From Acidobacteriota bacterium (GTDB lineage Bacteria > Acidobacteriota > Terriglobia > Bryobacterales > Bryobacteraceae), in the NCBI GenBank assembly GCA_023436715.1, contig JAEZIJ010000030.1, positions 28,944 through 92,943 on the forward strand: 64,000 bases of DNA, given 5' to 3'. Both the position numbers and the translations under genes were made by a program. Position 1 is the stretch's first letter; each line of letters opens with the position of its first letter. The notes beneath the pieces are model-generated. The model saw only the letters and a list, made by a program, of their open reading frames with translations, did not search any database and had not been told where the DNA came from. Shown here piece by piece: positions 52,131 to 60,778 of the stretch.

Positions 52131-53453
52131 CTATGCCGGAACGCGCACTCTCGATCCTGAGAACGCGTAGTACCCGATAAACGCGTAGCAGACCGCCGGC
52201 ACCAGCATGGCGGCCGCCATGCTGTGCGTAGCCTCGTACATCAATCCCATAATCGGCGTGAACACGGCGCCGCCGATAATCGCCATGATAATGATCGAGC
52301 CGCCCACCTTCGTGTTCGGCCCGAGTTCCTTGATTCCCAGAGCGAAAATCGTCGGAAACATCAGCGACATGAAGAAGCTCGTGAAGAAAATCGCCCAGAG
52401 GCCTATCCAGCCGGGGAACGCGACACCAACCGCGACCAGCGCCATATTGACTGCGCTGTAAATGCCCATCAGCACGTTCGGCCTGACAAACTTCATGAAG
52501 TAAGTTGCGGAAAACCTGCCCACTCCGAAAGCCACCAGCGTTCCCGCGAGGAAGTAACCGGCGATCCTTTCCGGCTGGTGCGTGTAATCCTGCACATACT
52601 GGATGAAGTAACTCCACGTTCCGACCTGCGCGCCGCAGTAGAAGAATTGCGCGATGACCGCCAAAACGAAGTGCGGGTACCGGAACAAGTCGCGCACCCG
52701 GCCTTTCGAGTTGCCGTTCTGCTCCTCAACCTCACCGGCGAGCTTCGGAAACTTCGTCCTGATAAGCAGCAGCGCCCAGACGAAGACCACGCACGCCAGC
52801 ACCAGGTAGGGTGCGATCACGCGCATTGTCTCGTGACGCAGATAGGCCTCGTACTGGCCGGCGGCTTTCATCGTGGAGACCTGCGCCGGTGTGAGCTCGA
52901 CGCCGGAAAAGATGAATACTGTGCCGATCAGAGCGCCGCTGACCGCGCCGAATGGATTGAACGCCTGCGAGAAGTTCAGCCGCCGTTCCGAACTGGCGGG
53001 ATCGCCCAGCTGCGCGATGAACGGATTCGCGCCCGTCTCAAGAAACGCCAGTCCGCTTGCGATCACGAACAGCGCGCACAGAAAGAAGCTGTACTTGCCG
53101 GCGATCGCCGCGGGCCAGAAGAGCACCGTGCCTGTGCCGTAGAGCAGCAACCCCATCACCAGTCCGGTCTTGTAGCCGTATTTACGCATGATGAGGGCGG
53201 CGGGGATGGAAAGCAGAAAATAACCCATGTAGAACGCGGATTGCACCAGGCCGGCCTGAAGACGGCCGATCTCGAACGATTTCGTGAACTGCCGGATCAA
53301 CACGTCGTTCAGGTTATTGGGAATGCCCCAGAGGAAGAACAACGCCGTTACGAGAATGAACGGCACGAGGTTTTCACGGGCGAACAGTCTGTGCCCGCCG
53401 GGGCCCGCGCTATCTGTTTTCGATGTGCCAGCAACGTTCGCGGTGAAGCTCAT
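52131..53453 (-). CDS. MFS sugar transporter, FucP/NagP-like
   Basis: 440 residues with 12 predicted membrane helices. The segment ALFFLWGIPNNLNDVLIRQFTKSF is the signature of the fucose:H+ symporter family, with LFVIASGLAFLETGANPF another family motif. Related members import L-fucose, glucose/galactose or N-acetylglucosamine. The ATG at 53453 has AGGAG upstream; a start 27 bp earlier lacks one. No sugar-processing genes adjoin it, but a TonB-receptor remnant lies just upstream. Confidence 0.9.
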   Translation of the reverse strand: MSFTANVAGTSKTDSAGPGGHRLFARENLVPFILVTALFFLWGIPNNLNDVLIRQFTKSFEIGRLQAGLVQSAFYMGYFLLSIPAALIMRKYGYKTGLVMGLLLYGTGTVLFWPAAIAGKYSFFLCALFVIASGLAFLETGANPFIAQLGDPASSERRLNFSQAFNPFGAVSGALIGTVFIFSGVELTPAQVSTMKAAGQYEAYLRHETMRVIAPYLVLACVVFVWALLLIRTKFPKLAGEVEEQNGNSKGRVRDLFRYPHFVLAVIAQFFYCGAQVGTWSYFIQYVQDYTHQPERIAGYFLAGTLVAFGVGRFSATYFMKFVRPNVLMGIYSAVNMALVAVGVAFPGWIGLWAIFFTSFFMSLMFPTIFALGIKELGPNTKVGGSIIIMAIIGGAVFTPIMGLMYEATHSMAAAMLVPAVCYAFIGYYAFSGSRVRVPA

Positions 53454-53579
53454 GTTGGAATACTCCTGCAGGTACCGCATCCACTGTGGCGCTCTCGCCG
53501 CCGGGACAGCGGCTTAGGGAGAGAACGTCACATGTAATGGATCACTCTATCGGAAGGTCCGGCCGGAGTCAAACAGCAT

Positions 53580-53860
53580 TCAAACAGGCGCAATATTAAA
53601 CCTGAGTCCGGCAGCTTGAAAACGCCTACGCGCGTTGTTGAATGCCTCGGCGCGGAACTCGAAGTGCTGCCGTTCGCGCCGTTGATTTGCCAGCTTCCGA
53701 GCGTGTACGACACCAGCGCCTGCAATCAACAAGAGAAACGCCGCGCTCACTGCGGCGTTTGCGGCAGTTGCGGTTTTGAACCCGGCAAGAGCCGCTTTCA
53801 CGGTCACGGGCCGTTTGCCGGGAACGGTAACCGACGCCAGCCACGCGGCTGTGTCCAATG
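53580..53860 (-). pseudogene. Remnant of an Oar-like TonB-dependent receptor
   Basis: In the 468-bp gap between the transporter and antiporter genes, minus-strand frames carry short matches to this receptor class in the correct order: VTVKAALAGFKTATAANAAV (carboxypeptidase-regulatory-like), then SYTLGSWQING in another frame (barrel), then HFEFRAEAFNNARRRFQ (C-terminal part). The pieces are joined with large deletions and frame changes. Only about 280 bp remain of a gene usually over 3 kb. Assignment rests on short motifs, so it is tentative. Confidence 0.45.
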
Positions 53861-53921
53861 CCGAGGTTACCGTCGTCAGTGTGGAGCTGTGGCCAATTGG
53901 CGCACGGCGCGCGTTGATCTG

Positions 53922-55151
53922 TCAGCCGTTGGCCGTGCCGGCAAACGCACTTGTGGGCGGCGGACCCGGCCGGTCGGCGCCGCGATATGCGAGGGCGAGC
54001 AGAGGCGGTGCGACCAGTGTCGTCGCGACGGCCATCGCGACCACCACGCCGTAGGTGGGCCCCGAGACGGCGCCCATCGCAAGGCCGATTTGCGCAACCA
54101 CCATCCCGACCTCGCCTCGTGGAACCATCCCGATGCCGATTCGCAAGATGTCCGTCCGCCCGAGTCCGAGCGCGCCGAGGCCGCACCCGACGAACTTTGA
54201 TGCGACCGCCGCGGCAATGATAACCAGCGCGAGGAGCACGGTTTCGCCATTCCGGAACGCGCTCAGATCCACGTGGAGCCCGATGCCCGCCAGGAAAAAC
54301 GGAACCAGCAGTTCTGTGGCGCCGTGGGCGAGATCCTGAACCCGCCGGTCGACCGTCCCGGAAAGAGCCATGCCCGCCAGGAACGCCCCGACGATCGCCG
54401 CGACGCCCGCATAGACGGCAAGCAATGAGCACGCGAACAGCACCACCATCGACAGCGAAAACTCGGCTTCGCCGAGTCGCATGCGGTGTACGAACCGGCG
54501 CATGGCGAGCCCAGCGGCCTTGGTTCCCCACTTGGCGACGATAATTACAAAACCGGCCGCGAGCACGGCCGTCGTTGCGATCTCGACAACATTGATCTGG
54601 TCCCGCGCCATGCTGCTGACCACAGCCAGCACAAGCAGTCCGAGCACATCGTCAATCACCGCGGCGGCCAGAATGATCTGGCTCGCAGTCTTCTGCAGCA
54701 TGCCCTTCGCCTGCAGGACTCCGGCCGTGATTCCCACGCTCGTGGCAACCATCGCCGCGCCCATGAAGATGCCGTCCAGGTTCGGAAAACCCCAGACGCT
54801 CATGATGCCCCAGCCGAGAAAGAAGGGGACCACCACGCCCAATAAGGCAACCAGCGCCGCGCGTCCGCCGACCCGCATCAGTTCCGACGCCTTCACTTCC
54901 AGGCCCACGCGGAACAGCAGAAACATCACGCCGAGTTCGGCAAGCGTTTTTAGCAGGTCATTCGGTTGGATCCATCCCAGCACGCTCGGACCGATCACGA
55001 CGCCCGCAATGATCTCCCCAACGATTCCGGGCTGCTTGAGGCGCTCGGCAATTTCCGCCGCCAGCTTCGCGCATCCAAAAACGATCAGCATCGAGAACGG
55101 GATGCTGCTTCCCTCGGATGACAGCGCGAGTGCTAAGCTCGGAAAGTCCAT
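53922..55151 (-). CDS. CPA2-family cation:proton antiporter (Kef/NapA-like)
   Basis: 409 residues with 11-13 membrane helices. PGIVGEIIAGVVIGPSVLGWI, ELGVMFLLFRVGLEVK and the paired acidic AAAVIDDVLGLLVL (Asp-Asp, electrogenic type) are characteristic, as is GMVPRGEVGMVVAQIG. There is no C-terminal TrkA-N domain, unlike KefB/KefC. It probably exchanges Na+ or K+ for H+ at the inner membrane. The Pro/Gly tail may face the cytoplasm. Confidence 0.93.
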   Translation of the reverse strand: MDFPSLALALSSEGSSIPFSMLIVFGCAKLAAEIAERLKQPGIVGEIIAGVVIGPSVLGWIQPNDLLKTLAELGVMFLLFRVGLEVKASELMRVGGRAALVALLGVVVPFFLGWGIMSVWGFPNLDGIFMGAAMVATSVGITAGVLQAKGMLQKTASQIILAAAVIDDVLGLLVLAVVSSMARDQINVVEIATTAVLAAGFVIIVAKWGTKAAGLAMRRFVHRMRLGEAEFSLSMVVLFACSLLAVYAGVAAIVGAFLAGMALSGTVDRRVQDLAHGATELLVPFFLAGIGLHVDLSAFRNGETVLLALVIIAAAVASKFVGCGLGALGLGRTDILRIGIGMVPRGEVGMVVAQIGLAMGAVSGPTYGVVVAMAVATTLVAPPLLALAYRGADRPGPPPTSAFAGTANG

Positions 55152-55181
55152 CGGCGGTCACAGGAGTGGTGCGTCAATCGC

Positions 55182-55223
55182 TACTGAGCCGCGCGCGTAA
55201 GCAAGCGGTTTACGCGCGCTGGA
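55182..55223 (+). repeat. 42-bp repeat, copy 2
   Basis: Matches 19034-19075 at 40 of 42 positions. It lies between the antiporter start and the 3' end of the porin gene. Confidence 0.8.
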
Positions 55224-55268
55224 TGATGACCGGAACTCTGACGCACTCCACTAGTATAAGCCGCGGAG

Positions 55269-56573
55269 CTACCGCTTCGGCGCGAAGAAAAGCGTCACGC
55301 CGGCAAGCATCGTGGTCTGGGCCTTGGCCATCGCGGCAATCGGGCCGCGGTCGAAGAATGGTACGTTGGACCAGTCGCGGCGGTACTCCAGCCGTCCAAC
55401 AACTCCGGGCATGATCAGATACTCGCCGGTGATTGTGCCCTCTTTCAGTGTCTGTGCCGTACCGGTGGCGAAGCCGCTGGCGTCGTTGAACCACTCCAGC
55501 CTGGGGGCGATGGCGATCTTCGGTGTCAGGGCAAAACGGGCCGCGCCTGCGATGCCGGTCCAGTGATCGGAACCGCCCTGCAACCTTCGATCCATGCCGT
55601 AGTCGAAGTTGACGTAAACGCTGGTGATCCGGTTGGCGGCAATGAGCACGGTGGTATCCCACAGATGCCGGTAGCCTTGATTCGTATTCGACTTCTCCGG
55701 ACCGAAATAGTAGTTATGGTTCACCGTGAACCGGCCGATCGCGAACGCGCCGGTCAATCCGAACGTCTTGCCTCCATTGTTGTCCGAGACATTGTTCCAC
55801 CCGTTTATCACCTGCAACCCGCCCGTGAAGTACTTGCCGAATGGCATCGAACTCCGCAGGCCAAAGTGGTAGTACGGAACAGCCCATGAGAACAGCAGCG
55901 ACCGCGAATAGTTCCAGTTCATGTTCGTTTCGATCACCTCGGCGCCGGCCGAAGTCACGAACTTGCCGAAATCGAGTTGCAGACCCCTGGCATGAGCCGG
56001 TTTGAAAGTCGCGAATGCCTGCTCCACATTCTGCATGACCCGCGGCGCTCCGTCCGCGCCGTTTATCATGTCGAAGGCGTGTCCGCCCCCGAAATCAAAC
56101 CGCAGGCCGAAGGGGCCGTTTCCGTACTCGACGATAAGTTTTCCCATATTTACGGCGAACTGGTTGGCCCTGGTATCGAAGTTCCGCAACTGGTTGACGC
56201 CAGAGGCGGGATGGTTAAAACCCAGGCTGAAATATCCATCCAGGAGTCCGCTCAGGGAGAGACGCCCAAACCCGGGTTCCGGCACGAGAATTGCCGTGGG
56301 CCCGGCGGGAGGAGGCGAAGGAGGCGGGGCCGTGGCAGGCGTCTGTGCTGGTGTCGCGGCAGGTGTCTGCGCAGGTGTTGCGCCTGTTGTTTGTGCGGGG
56401 GTCGCGTCCGGCTTTTGTGCGGGGGGCGCAGCCGGTGTTTGCGCCGGAGTCGCGTCGGGCTTTTGTGCGGATGTCGCAGGCGCTGTTTGTGCCGGCTTTT
56501 CGGGCGGCGTCTGGGCCGTTGCTGCAAGCACGAACATCAGAATCGCGGAACAGGCATACGTGTGCCGTCTCAT
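55269..56573 (-). CDS. BBP2-family porin-like outer-membrane protein
   Basis: 434 residues. A Sec signal peptide (about 1-20) is followed by a low-complexity Pro/Ala/Gln/Thr linker (about 21-95) built from PAQTPAAT- and PAQKPDAT-like octads, then a beta-barrel: LSLSGLLDGYFSLGFNHPAS, GVNQLRNFDTRANQFAVN, and strand pairs such as GRLEYRRDWSNVPFFDRG. The GYFSxxFN...NQLRxFD pattern matches the putative beta-barrel porin-2 (BBP2/OmpL-like) family. The linker may pass through or bind the peptidoglycan. Confidence 0.82.
   Translation of the reverse strand: MRRHTYACSAILMFVLAATAQTPPEKPAQTAPATSAQKPDATPAQTPAAPPAQKPDATPAQTTGATPAQTPAATPAQTPATAPPPSPPPAGPTAILVPEPGFGRLSLSGLLDGYFSLGFNHPASGVNQLRNFDTRANQFAVNMGKLIVEYGNGPFGLRFDFGGGHAFDMINGADGAPRVMQNVEQAFATFKPAHARGLQLDFGKFVTSAGAEVIETNMNWNYSRSLLFSWAVPYYHFGLRSSMPFGKYFTGGLQVINGWNNVSDNNGGKTFGLTGAFAIGRFTVNHNYYFGPEKSNTNQGYRHLWDTTVLIAANRITSVYVNFDYGMDRRLQGGSDHWTGIAGAARFALTPKIAIAPRLEWFNDASGFATGTAQTLKEGTITGEYLIMPGVVGRLEYRRDWSNVPFFDRGPIAAMAKAQTTMLAGVTLFFAPKR
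56289..56513 (-). repeat. Coding minisatellite in the porin linker
   Basis: About nine imperfect 24-bp units encode the PAQ(T/K)P(A/D)AT octads of the porin linker. Units differ by substitutions and would allow copy-number change without frameshift. Confidence 0.7.
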
Positions 56574-56774
56574 TTCTAACAGAATTCCCCCTGGTTTGGC
56601 TAGATTTGGGCATTTTGGCCACTGCGTAGGACCGGGTGAGCCGTGCGCTACGGTGGCGCTGATTGTATTCTAAGGGGCTGCTTTCCTGCCACCAAATAGG
56701 AAATTTGTATTGGGCGGATAAGAACGTTCGGCTCAGCCGGGTAGAACGCGAAGCTCGATTCCGGCTGCTCGCCT

Positions 56775-57227
56775 CTACGGCAATCCTGTTTCGACCGGAT
56801 ATCCCTTCTCAATCCAGTCCTTGTAGAAACTGGTCGGCAGCGCCAGCACCTTCGCGCGCTGATAGCCCATCTCGGCAAGCGCGGTGAATGCCGGCCGGAT
56901 GTTCGGGCATTGGTCCCATGGGCAGCAGCCGCAGTAAATCACGATGTCGGCCGTGCGCGGGACGTTCGCCAGCGCTTCGCGGAAAGATGCCATGCCTTTC
57001 GCCGTTCCCGTCGGCCCTGCCAGCACTGCGCCCGGAATGTGCTTGCTGCGGTAGAGCACCGCCGGGCCGACGTAGAGGATGGCGGGCTTCCGGGCCTTGG
57101 CGTCCGACAGTTGCGAGGCGAGCGCAGCCGGCTGAATCACCGCAGAAGCCGCCCACGGCTCAGAGGACCCTGATTGGGCGTACGCCAGTGCGAGCGCGGC
57201 AATAACGAACAGAACGGCGGTCTTCAT
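56775..57227 (-). CDS. Exported rhodanese-like protein
   Basis: 150 residues with a Sec signal peptide (MKTAVLFVIAALALAYA) and a single rhodanese domain. AILYVGPAVLYRSKHIPGAV stands for the usual DxR/HIPGA region, and the active-site Cys lies in DIVIYCGCCPWDQCPNIRPA, with three extra cysteines. It may handle sulfur or act as a periplasmic thiol protein. GGAG precedes the ATG at 57227; an in-frame start 15 bp earlier is less likely. Confidence 0.85.
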   Translation of the reverse strand: MKTAVLFVIAALALAYAQSGSSEPWAASAVIQPAALASQLSDAKARKPAILYVGPAVLYRSKHIPGAVLAGPTGTAKGMASFREALANVPRTADIVIYCGCCPWDQCPNIRPAFTALAEMGYQRAKVLALPTSFYKDWIEKGYPVETGLP

Positions 57228-57244
57228 CTCCACTCCTCTCACTA

Positions 57245-57724
57245 CTACTTTCGCACCGGCGGCTCCGTGCCCAAAGCGCGCCTCATCCGCAATCCGGTCT
57301 GCCCGTCCTCGTAATATCTGGCGACCCGGCCCGCATGCCGGAAGCCGAAGCGCCGGTAAAAACGAATGGCCTCCCGGTTGTCCACCCTGACCATAAGCTC
57401 GACGCAGTGTGCGCCGGACTCATCGAGCCGCTCCAGCGCGATCGACAGCAGCGTCGTGCCTATGCCGGCACGGCGGTATTCGGGATCTACCGCGATGGAG
57501 ATTATCTCCGCTCTCCCGGAGCACACGCGAGTGGCAATATAGCCCGCAATACGCCTCCGGACCTTCGCGATCAGAAACAGCTCGCCGCATTCCTTATACA
57601 GGTCGCGAAAAATCGCGCGCGTGTAGGGCTCGTCCGGAAAGGATGCGCGCTCGATCTGCAAAATCCGCCGGAGGTGCCGCGGGCGGTAACGGGCGATTTC
57701 AATATCCGTGCTCGTCTGGGACAA
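57245..57724 (-). CDS. GNAT-family N-acetyltransferase (RimI-like)
   Basis: 159 residues. The acetyl-CoA binding motif is ISIAVDPEYRRAGIGTTLLSIAL, with the later ELMVRVDNREAIRFYRRFGFRHAGR matching RimI-type protein acetyltransferases. ASFPDEPYTRAIFRDLYKE corresponds to the substrate side. The start is TTG at 57724, since the preceding in-frame codon is a stop. It lies 16 bp from a divergent gene. Its substrate may be a ribosomal protein or another amine. Confidence 0.87.
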   Translation of the reverse strand: MSQTSTDIEIARYRPRHLRRILQIERASFPDEPYTRAIFRDLYKECGELFLIAKVRRRIAGYIATRVCSGRAEIISIAVDPEYRRAGIGTTLLSIALERLDESGAHCVELMVRVDNREAIRFYRRFGFRHAGRVARYYEDGQTGLRMRRALGTEPPVRK

Positions 57725-57740
57725 TTACGGATGATATCCT

Positions 57741-58277
57741 ATGCGATTCCTATCATATTTGGTCCTTTTTGCTGCGGCTGCCCTCGCCCAGGATGAGCCG
57801 CGCCAGGTCCGCATCAACACGCCCTACGTGCAGACGCCGCCAGACGTGGTCCTCGCGATGCTGAAGGTCGCGAACGTGAACAAGACCGACGTGGTGTATG
57901 ACCTCGGCTGCGGCGATGGCCGCATTCTGATCGCGGCAGCGCAGATCTGCGGCGCGCGCGGCGTCGGCGTGGACATCAACCCGGAGCGTATAGCCGAGGC
58001 GCGGCGCGGCGCCGCAAAGGCGGGCCTTTCGGCTCGCCTGCTCTTCCGCGAGCAGGACCTTTTCGACATCGACCTCAGCCCGGCCACCGTAGTCGCTCTC
58101 TACCTTCTGCCCGAAGCCAACCTGGAACTGCGTCCCAAACTCCTGCGCGAACTGAAGCCGGGGACCCGCATCGTGTCGCACGCTTTCAATCTCGGCGACT
58201 GGAAACCGGACAAGCAACTCAGCGTCGCAGGAAACAAAATCTTCTTTTGGGTAGTCCCGGAACGAGCTTCTCGCTGA
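57741..58277 (+). CDS. SAM-dependent methyltransferase with an N-terminal signal peptide
   Basis: 178 residues. Residues 1-17 (MRFLSYLVLFAAAALAQ) look like a cleavable Sec signal, followed by a class I methyltransferase domain: TPPDVVLAMLKVAN, motif I VVYDLGCGDGRILIAAA, GVDINPERIAEAR, and TVVALYLLPEANLELRPKL. The DOT1/PrmA-like order is complete. Export of a SAM enzyme is unusual because SAM is cytoplasmic; the helix may instead be an anchor. The substrate is unknown. Confidence 0.83.
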   Translation: MRFLSYLVLFAAAALAQDEPRQVRINTPYVQTPPDVVLAMLKVANVNKTDVVYDLGCGDGRILIAAAQICGARGVGVDINPERIAEARRGAAKAGLSARLLFREQDLFDIDLSPATVVALYLLPEANLELRPKLLRELKPGTRIVSHAFNLGDWKPDKQLSVAGNKIFFWVVPERASR

Positions 58278-58898
58278 TCAAAGTAGGATCAATCCCCGGC
58301 GGATTCCGATCGAGACCGCCTCGGTGCGGCTCGAAGCCCCGAGCTTGCTCATAATCGAGCCGACATGGAACTTCACCGTGTGTTCGGAAATCCCGAGCTT
58401 CCACGCGATGGTTTTGTTTCCAAGCCCCTCGGCTATCATCCTCAGGACTTCAATCTCGCGCGACGTCAGCGGCTGCATCTCTGTGCCGGGGAAGGCTCGC
58501 GAGGCCGCCACGGGGGCGCCGATCAGGCTCTCCATCGTGTGCGGATCGAGGACAACCAGCCCCGCCGCCGCGGCCTCGACCGCGGCAACGATCTCGTCCG
58601 CGCTCGCCAGCGCCGGCATCACGGCGCGGACGCCCGCTCGCAGCGCCTCGCGAATCCATTCCGGCTCCGGGTCGCGCGATAGCAGCACGATTGCCGCAGC
58701 CGGTGCCGCGCTCAGTTCCGGTGTCACGTCCCCGGCCTCGGCCACGATGACGTCGGGCGCAAGCCGTTCGATCTCGGCTGCTGCTTCCTCAAGCGCACGC
58801 GCACTACCCACGACTTGAATATTCGGACTCGAGCGGAGCACGGCTTCGAGACCGGCGCGGGCAACCGCCGACTCCGCCGAGACCAGCACCCGGATCAC
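58278..58898 (-). CDS. LuxR-type regulator with a degenerate receiver domain
   Basis: 206 residues. The N-terminal domain has a receiver fold, but the acidic pair after strand 1 is lost (VLVSAESAVARAGL), the acceptor Asp is replaced by Glu (DVIVAEAGD), and the conserved Lys is absent (RAVMPALAS). The C-terminal LuxR helix-turn-helix is intact (LTSREIEVLRMIAEGLGNKTIA, SEHTVKFHVGSIMSKLGA). It probably acts without phosphorylation. GTG start overlaps the upstream protease stop by 4 bp. Confidence 0.88.
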   Translation of the reverse strand: MIRVLVSAESAVARAGLEAVLRSSPNIQVVGSARALEEAAAEIERLAPDVIVAEAGDVTPELSAAPAAAIVLLSRDPEPEWIREALRAGVRAVMPALASADEIVAAVEAAAAGLVVLDPHTMESLIGAPVAASRAFPGTEMQPLTSREIEVLRMIAEGLGNKTIAWKLGISEHTVKFHVGSIMSKLGASSRTEAVSIGIRRGLILL

Positions 58899-59755
58899 GC
58901 CGCCTCCGCTCGCACCTCGCCCAATCGCACCGCGACGTGACGCGCCGCACGCCGGTCCCCGCGCAGGAATTCGAGTCGCAGCACCGAGCCGGCTGCGGCC
59001 TCGATGGCGTCCGCAAGGTCGTCCACGGAACGAAAGCGTTGCCCACCGGCGCCGATCAGCAAATCGCCCGGTATCAGCGATGCCTCGGCCGCGGCGCTGC
59101 CCGTACCCACAGTCAGCACCAACATGCCGAGCGAACGGCCAGTCGCGGTATCCACCGGAACCGGCTGAATCGTGACCCCGAGCGATATATCGGAGTGTCC
59201 CCTGCGCAGAAACTCAGCTACCGCGTTGCTGGGGATGGCGAGCGCGAGCCCGCCCGCAATCATCGTGTTGATTCCGACTACGCGTCCTTCGGAATCGGCG
59301 AGCGGCCCGCCGGAATTGCCGGGCAGCAACCGCACATCCGCTTGGATCCAATTCTGCCGCCCGAGGCCGCGCAGCGGACCGAGCGCGTGAACGCACCCTG
59401 TGCTGAGCGCGCCCGTGAAACCGAGCGGATTACCGACGGCGATCACGAGTTCGCCGGGCCGCAGCGACGAGGAGTCGCCCGGCACCGCCGCCGTCAGGTC
59501 GCGCCCCTGTACACGCAGGCTGGCAAGGTCCCTGCGGCGGTCTTGTGTTCGCAGTTCGGCCGGAAGCTGGCGGCCGTCCCACAGAGCTACAGTCGCGTGC
59601 GTATCGCGGGCCACGTGGGCATTGGTTATGATGACCCCGCCGTTCGTCCAGACAACGCCGGACCCGCTGCCGCGCTCACCGCCTCCGCCCACCTGCACTT
59701 GCACAGTGCTCCGCCTCAGCCGTTCGGCGATTTCCCCGAAATTCTGAGCTGCCAT
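58895..59755 (-). CDS. S1C (HtrA-like) serine protease with PDZ domain, no signal peptide
   Basis: 286 residues. The trypsin-like domain has His in VIITNAHVARDT, Asp in RRRDLASLRV and Ser in LLPGNSGGPLAD; the PDZ domain is in the C-terminal third (VLTVGTGSAAAEASLIPGDLLIGAGG). The N-terminus MAAQNFGEIAERLRRSTVQV shows no signal or membrane anchor, unlike DegP/DegS. GGGAGG precedes the ATG. It starts 1 nt after the previous protease gene. Confidence 0.9.
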   Translation of the reverse strand: MAAQNFGEIAERLRRSTVQVQVGGGGERGSGSGVVWTNGGVIITNAHVARDTHATVALWDGRQLPAELRTQDRRRDLASLRVQGRDLTAAVPGDSSSLRPGELVIAVGNPLGFTGALSTGCVHALGPLRGLGRQNWIQADVRLLPGNSGGPLADSEGRVVGINTMIAGGLALAIPSNAVAEFLRRGHSDISLGVTIQPVPVDTATGRSLGMLVLTVGTGSAAAEASLIPGDLLIGAGGQRFRSVDDLADAIEAAAGSVLRLEFLRGDRRAARHVAVRLGEVRAEAA

Positions 59756-59756
59756 A

Positions 59757-60674
59757 TCAAGCCTCCCGCCGCGGACGCTCGCGAATCCCGATAGTCGCCT
59801 CGGCCCGCTCTCCGCCGCGAATGAGCGAAGCCTGGAGCGAGCGGCCCACCGCGTCCGTGCCGAGCGCGACCTGCACGTCGTCCGTGTCCGTGACCGGTTT
59901 TCCGTCCAGCGCCACCAGGATATCTCCCACCAGAATGCCCGCCTGGTCAGCCGGCCCGCCCGGCTCCACACTGAGGACGATCACTCCCGAGCGCTCGCTT
60001 ACCCCCAGCCTGCTTCTGAGATGATCGGGCAACGAGACCGGTTGCAGTCCCACTCCGAGATAGCCGCGAGTCACGCGCCCTTTGGCAAGCAGTTCGCCTG
60101 CAACGCGATCGAGTGTCTCGGGCGGGATCGCGATCCCGGCGATTCGCGACAGGCCGCCCGTCGCCATGCCCAGCAGCCGCCCCTGCGTGTCCACCACCGC
60201 GCCTCCCGAACTGCCCGGATACAGTGTCACGTCCAGGCGCACGAAGCGGTCGAGCATGCCCCCCCGCCAGGTACGCCACGCACCCGCCACTCCGCTGATG
60301 ACGCCCATAGCGGCGCTCACCCCCGTTTCGCTGCCGCGACCCACCGCGAGCACGATATGCCCCGGTTTGAGTGCGTTTCCAACCGCGGCTTCGGCCAGCG
60401 GCAAGTCGCCGCAGTCGGCCTTGAGTACCGCGATGTCCGTCCCCGCGTCGCGCCCCGCCAGAGTGGCGGGGAGAGTGCGGCCGTCCGGCAGGGAAATGGT
60501 GATCTCCTCATCGCGCCGGATGGTGTGCTCGGCCGTGACGATTGCCCCCGGTTTCCAATGGATACCGCTCGAGGAAATGCGCTCCCGCCCGTTCACTGCC
60601 ACCATGAAGCGCCCCGCTCGCGCCACCGCTCCCGCCAACTCGTTCGACAGAGCCGCTAGTCCCGATTCCGTCAT
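59757..60674 (-). CDS. S1C (HtrA-like) serine protease, first of a tandem pair
   Basis: 305 residues from the ATG at 60674 (GGAGG upstream). Triad: His in AIVTAEHTIRRDEE, Asp in GRDAGTDIAVLKAD, Ser in YPGSSGGAVVDT. The PDZ domain is near the end (VIVLSVEPGGPADQAGILVGDILVALDG). No signal peptide is present. It is the first of three genes in an operon with a second protease and a LuxR-type regulator. The two proteases are clearly related but divergent. Confidence 0.9.
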   Translation of the reverse strand: MTESGLAALSNELAGAVARAGRFMVAVNGRERISSSGIHWKPGAIVTAEHTIRRDEEITISLPDGRTLPATLAGRDAGTDIAVLKADCGDLPLAEAAVGNALKPGHIVLAVGRGSETGVSAAMGVISGVAGAWRTWRGGMLDRFVRLDVTLYPGSSGGAVVDTQGRLLGMATGGLSRIAGIAIPPETLDRVAGELLAKGRVTRGYLGVGLQPVSLPDHLRSRLGVSERSGVIVLSVEPGGPADQAGILVGDILVALDGKPVTDTDDVQVALGTDAVGRSLQASLIRGGERAEATIGIRERPRREA

Positions 60675-60778
60675 ATTCCCTCCGATCCCAGAATCGCGCT
60701 CCCCGCCGCGCGTCCGCATCGGCAAATAGGATAGGAACAACCTGGAAAAAAGTAGGGGCGCGGGCATGCCCGGCCCGA

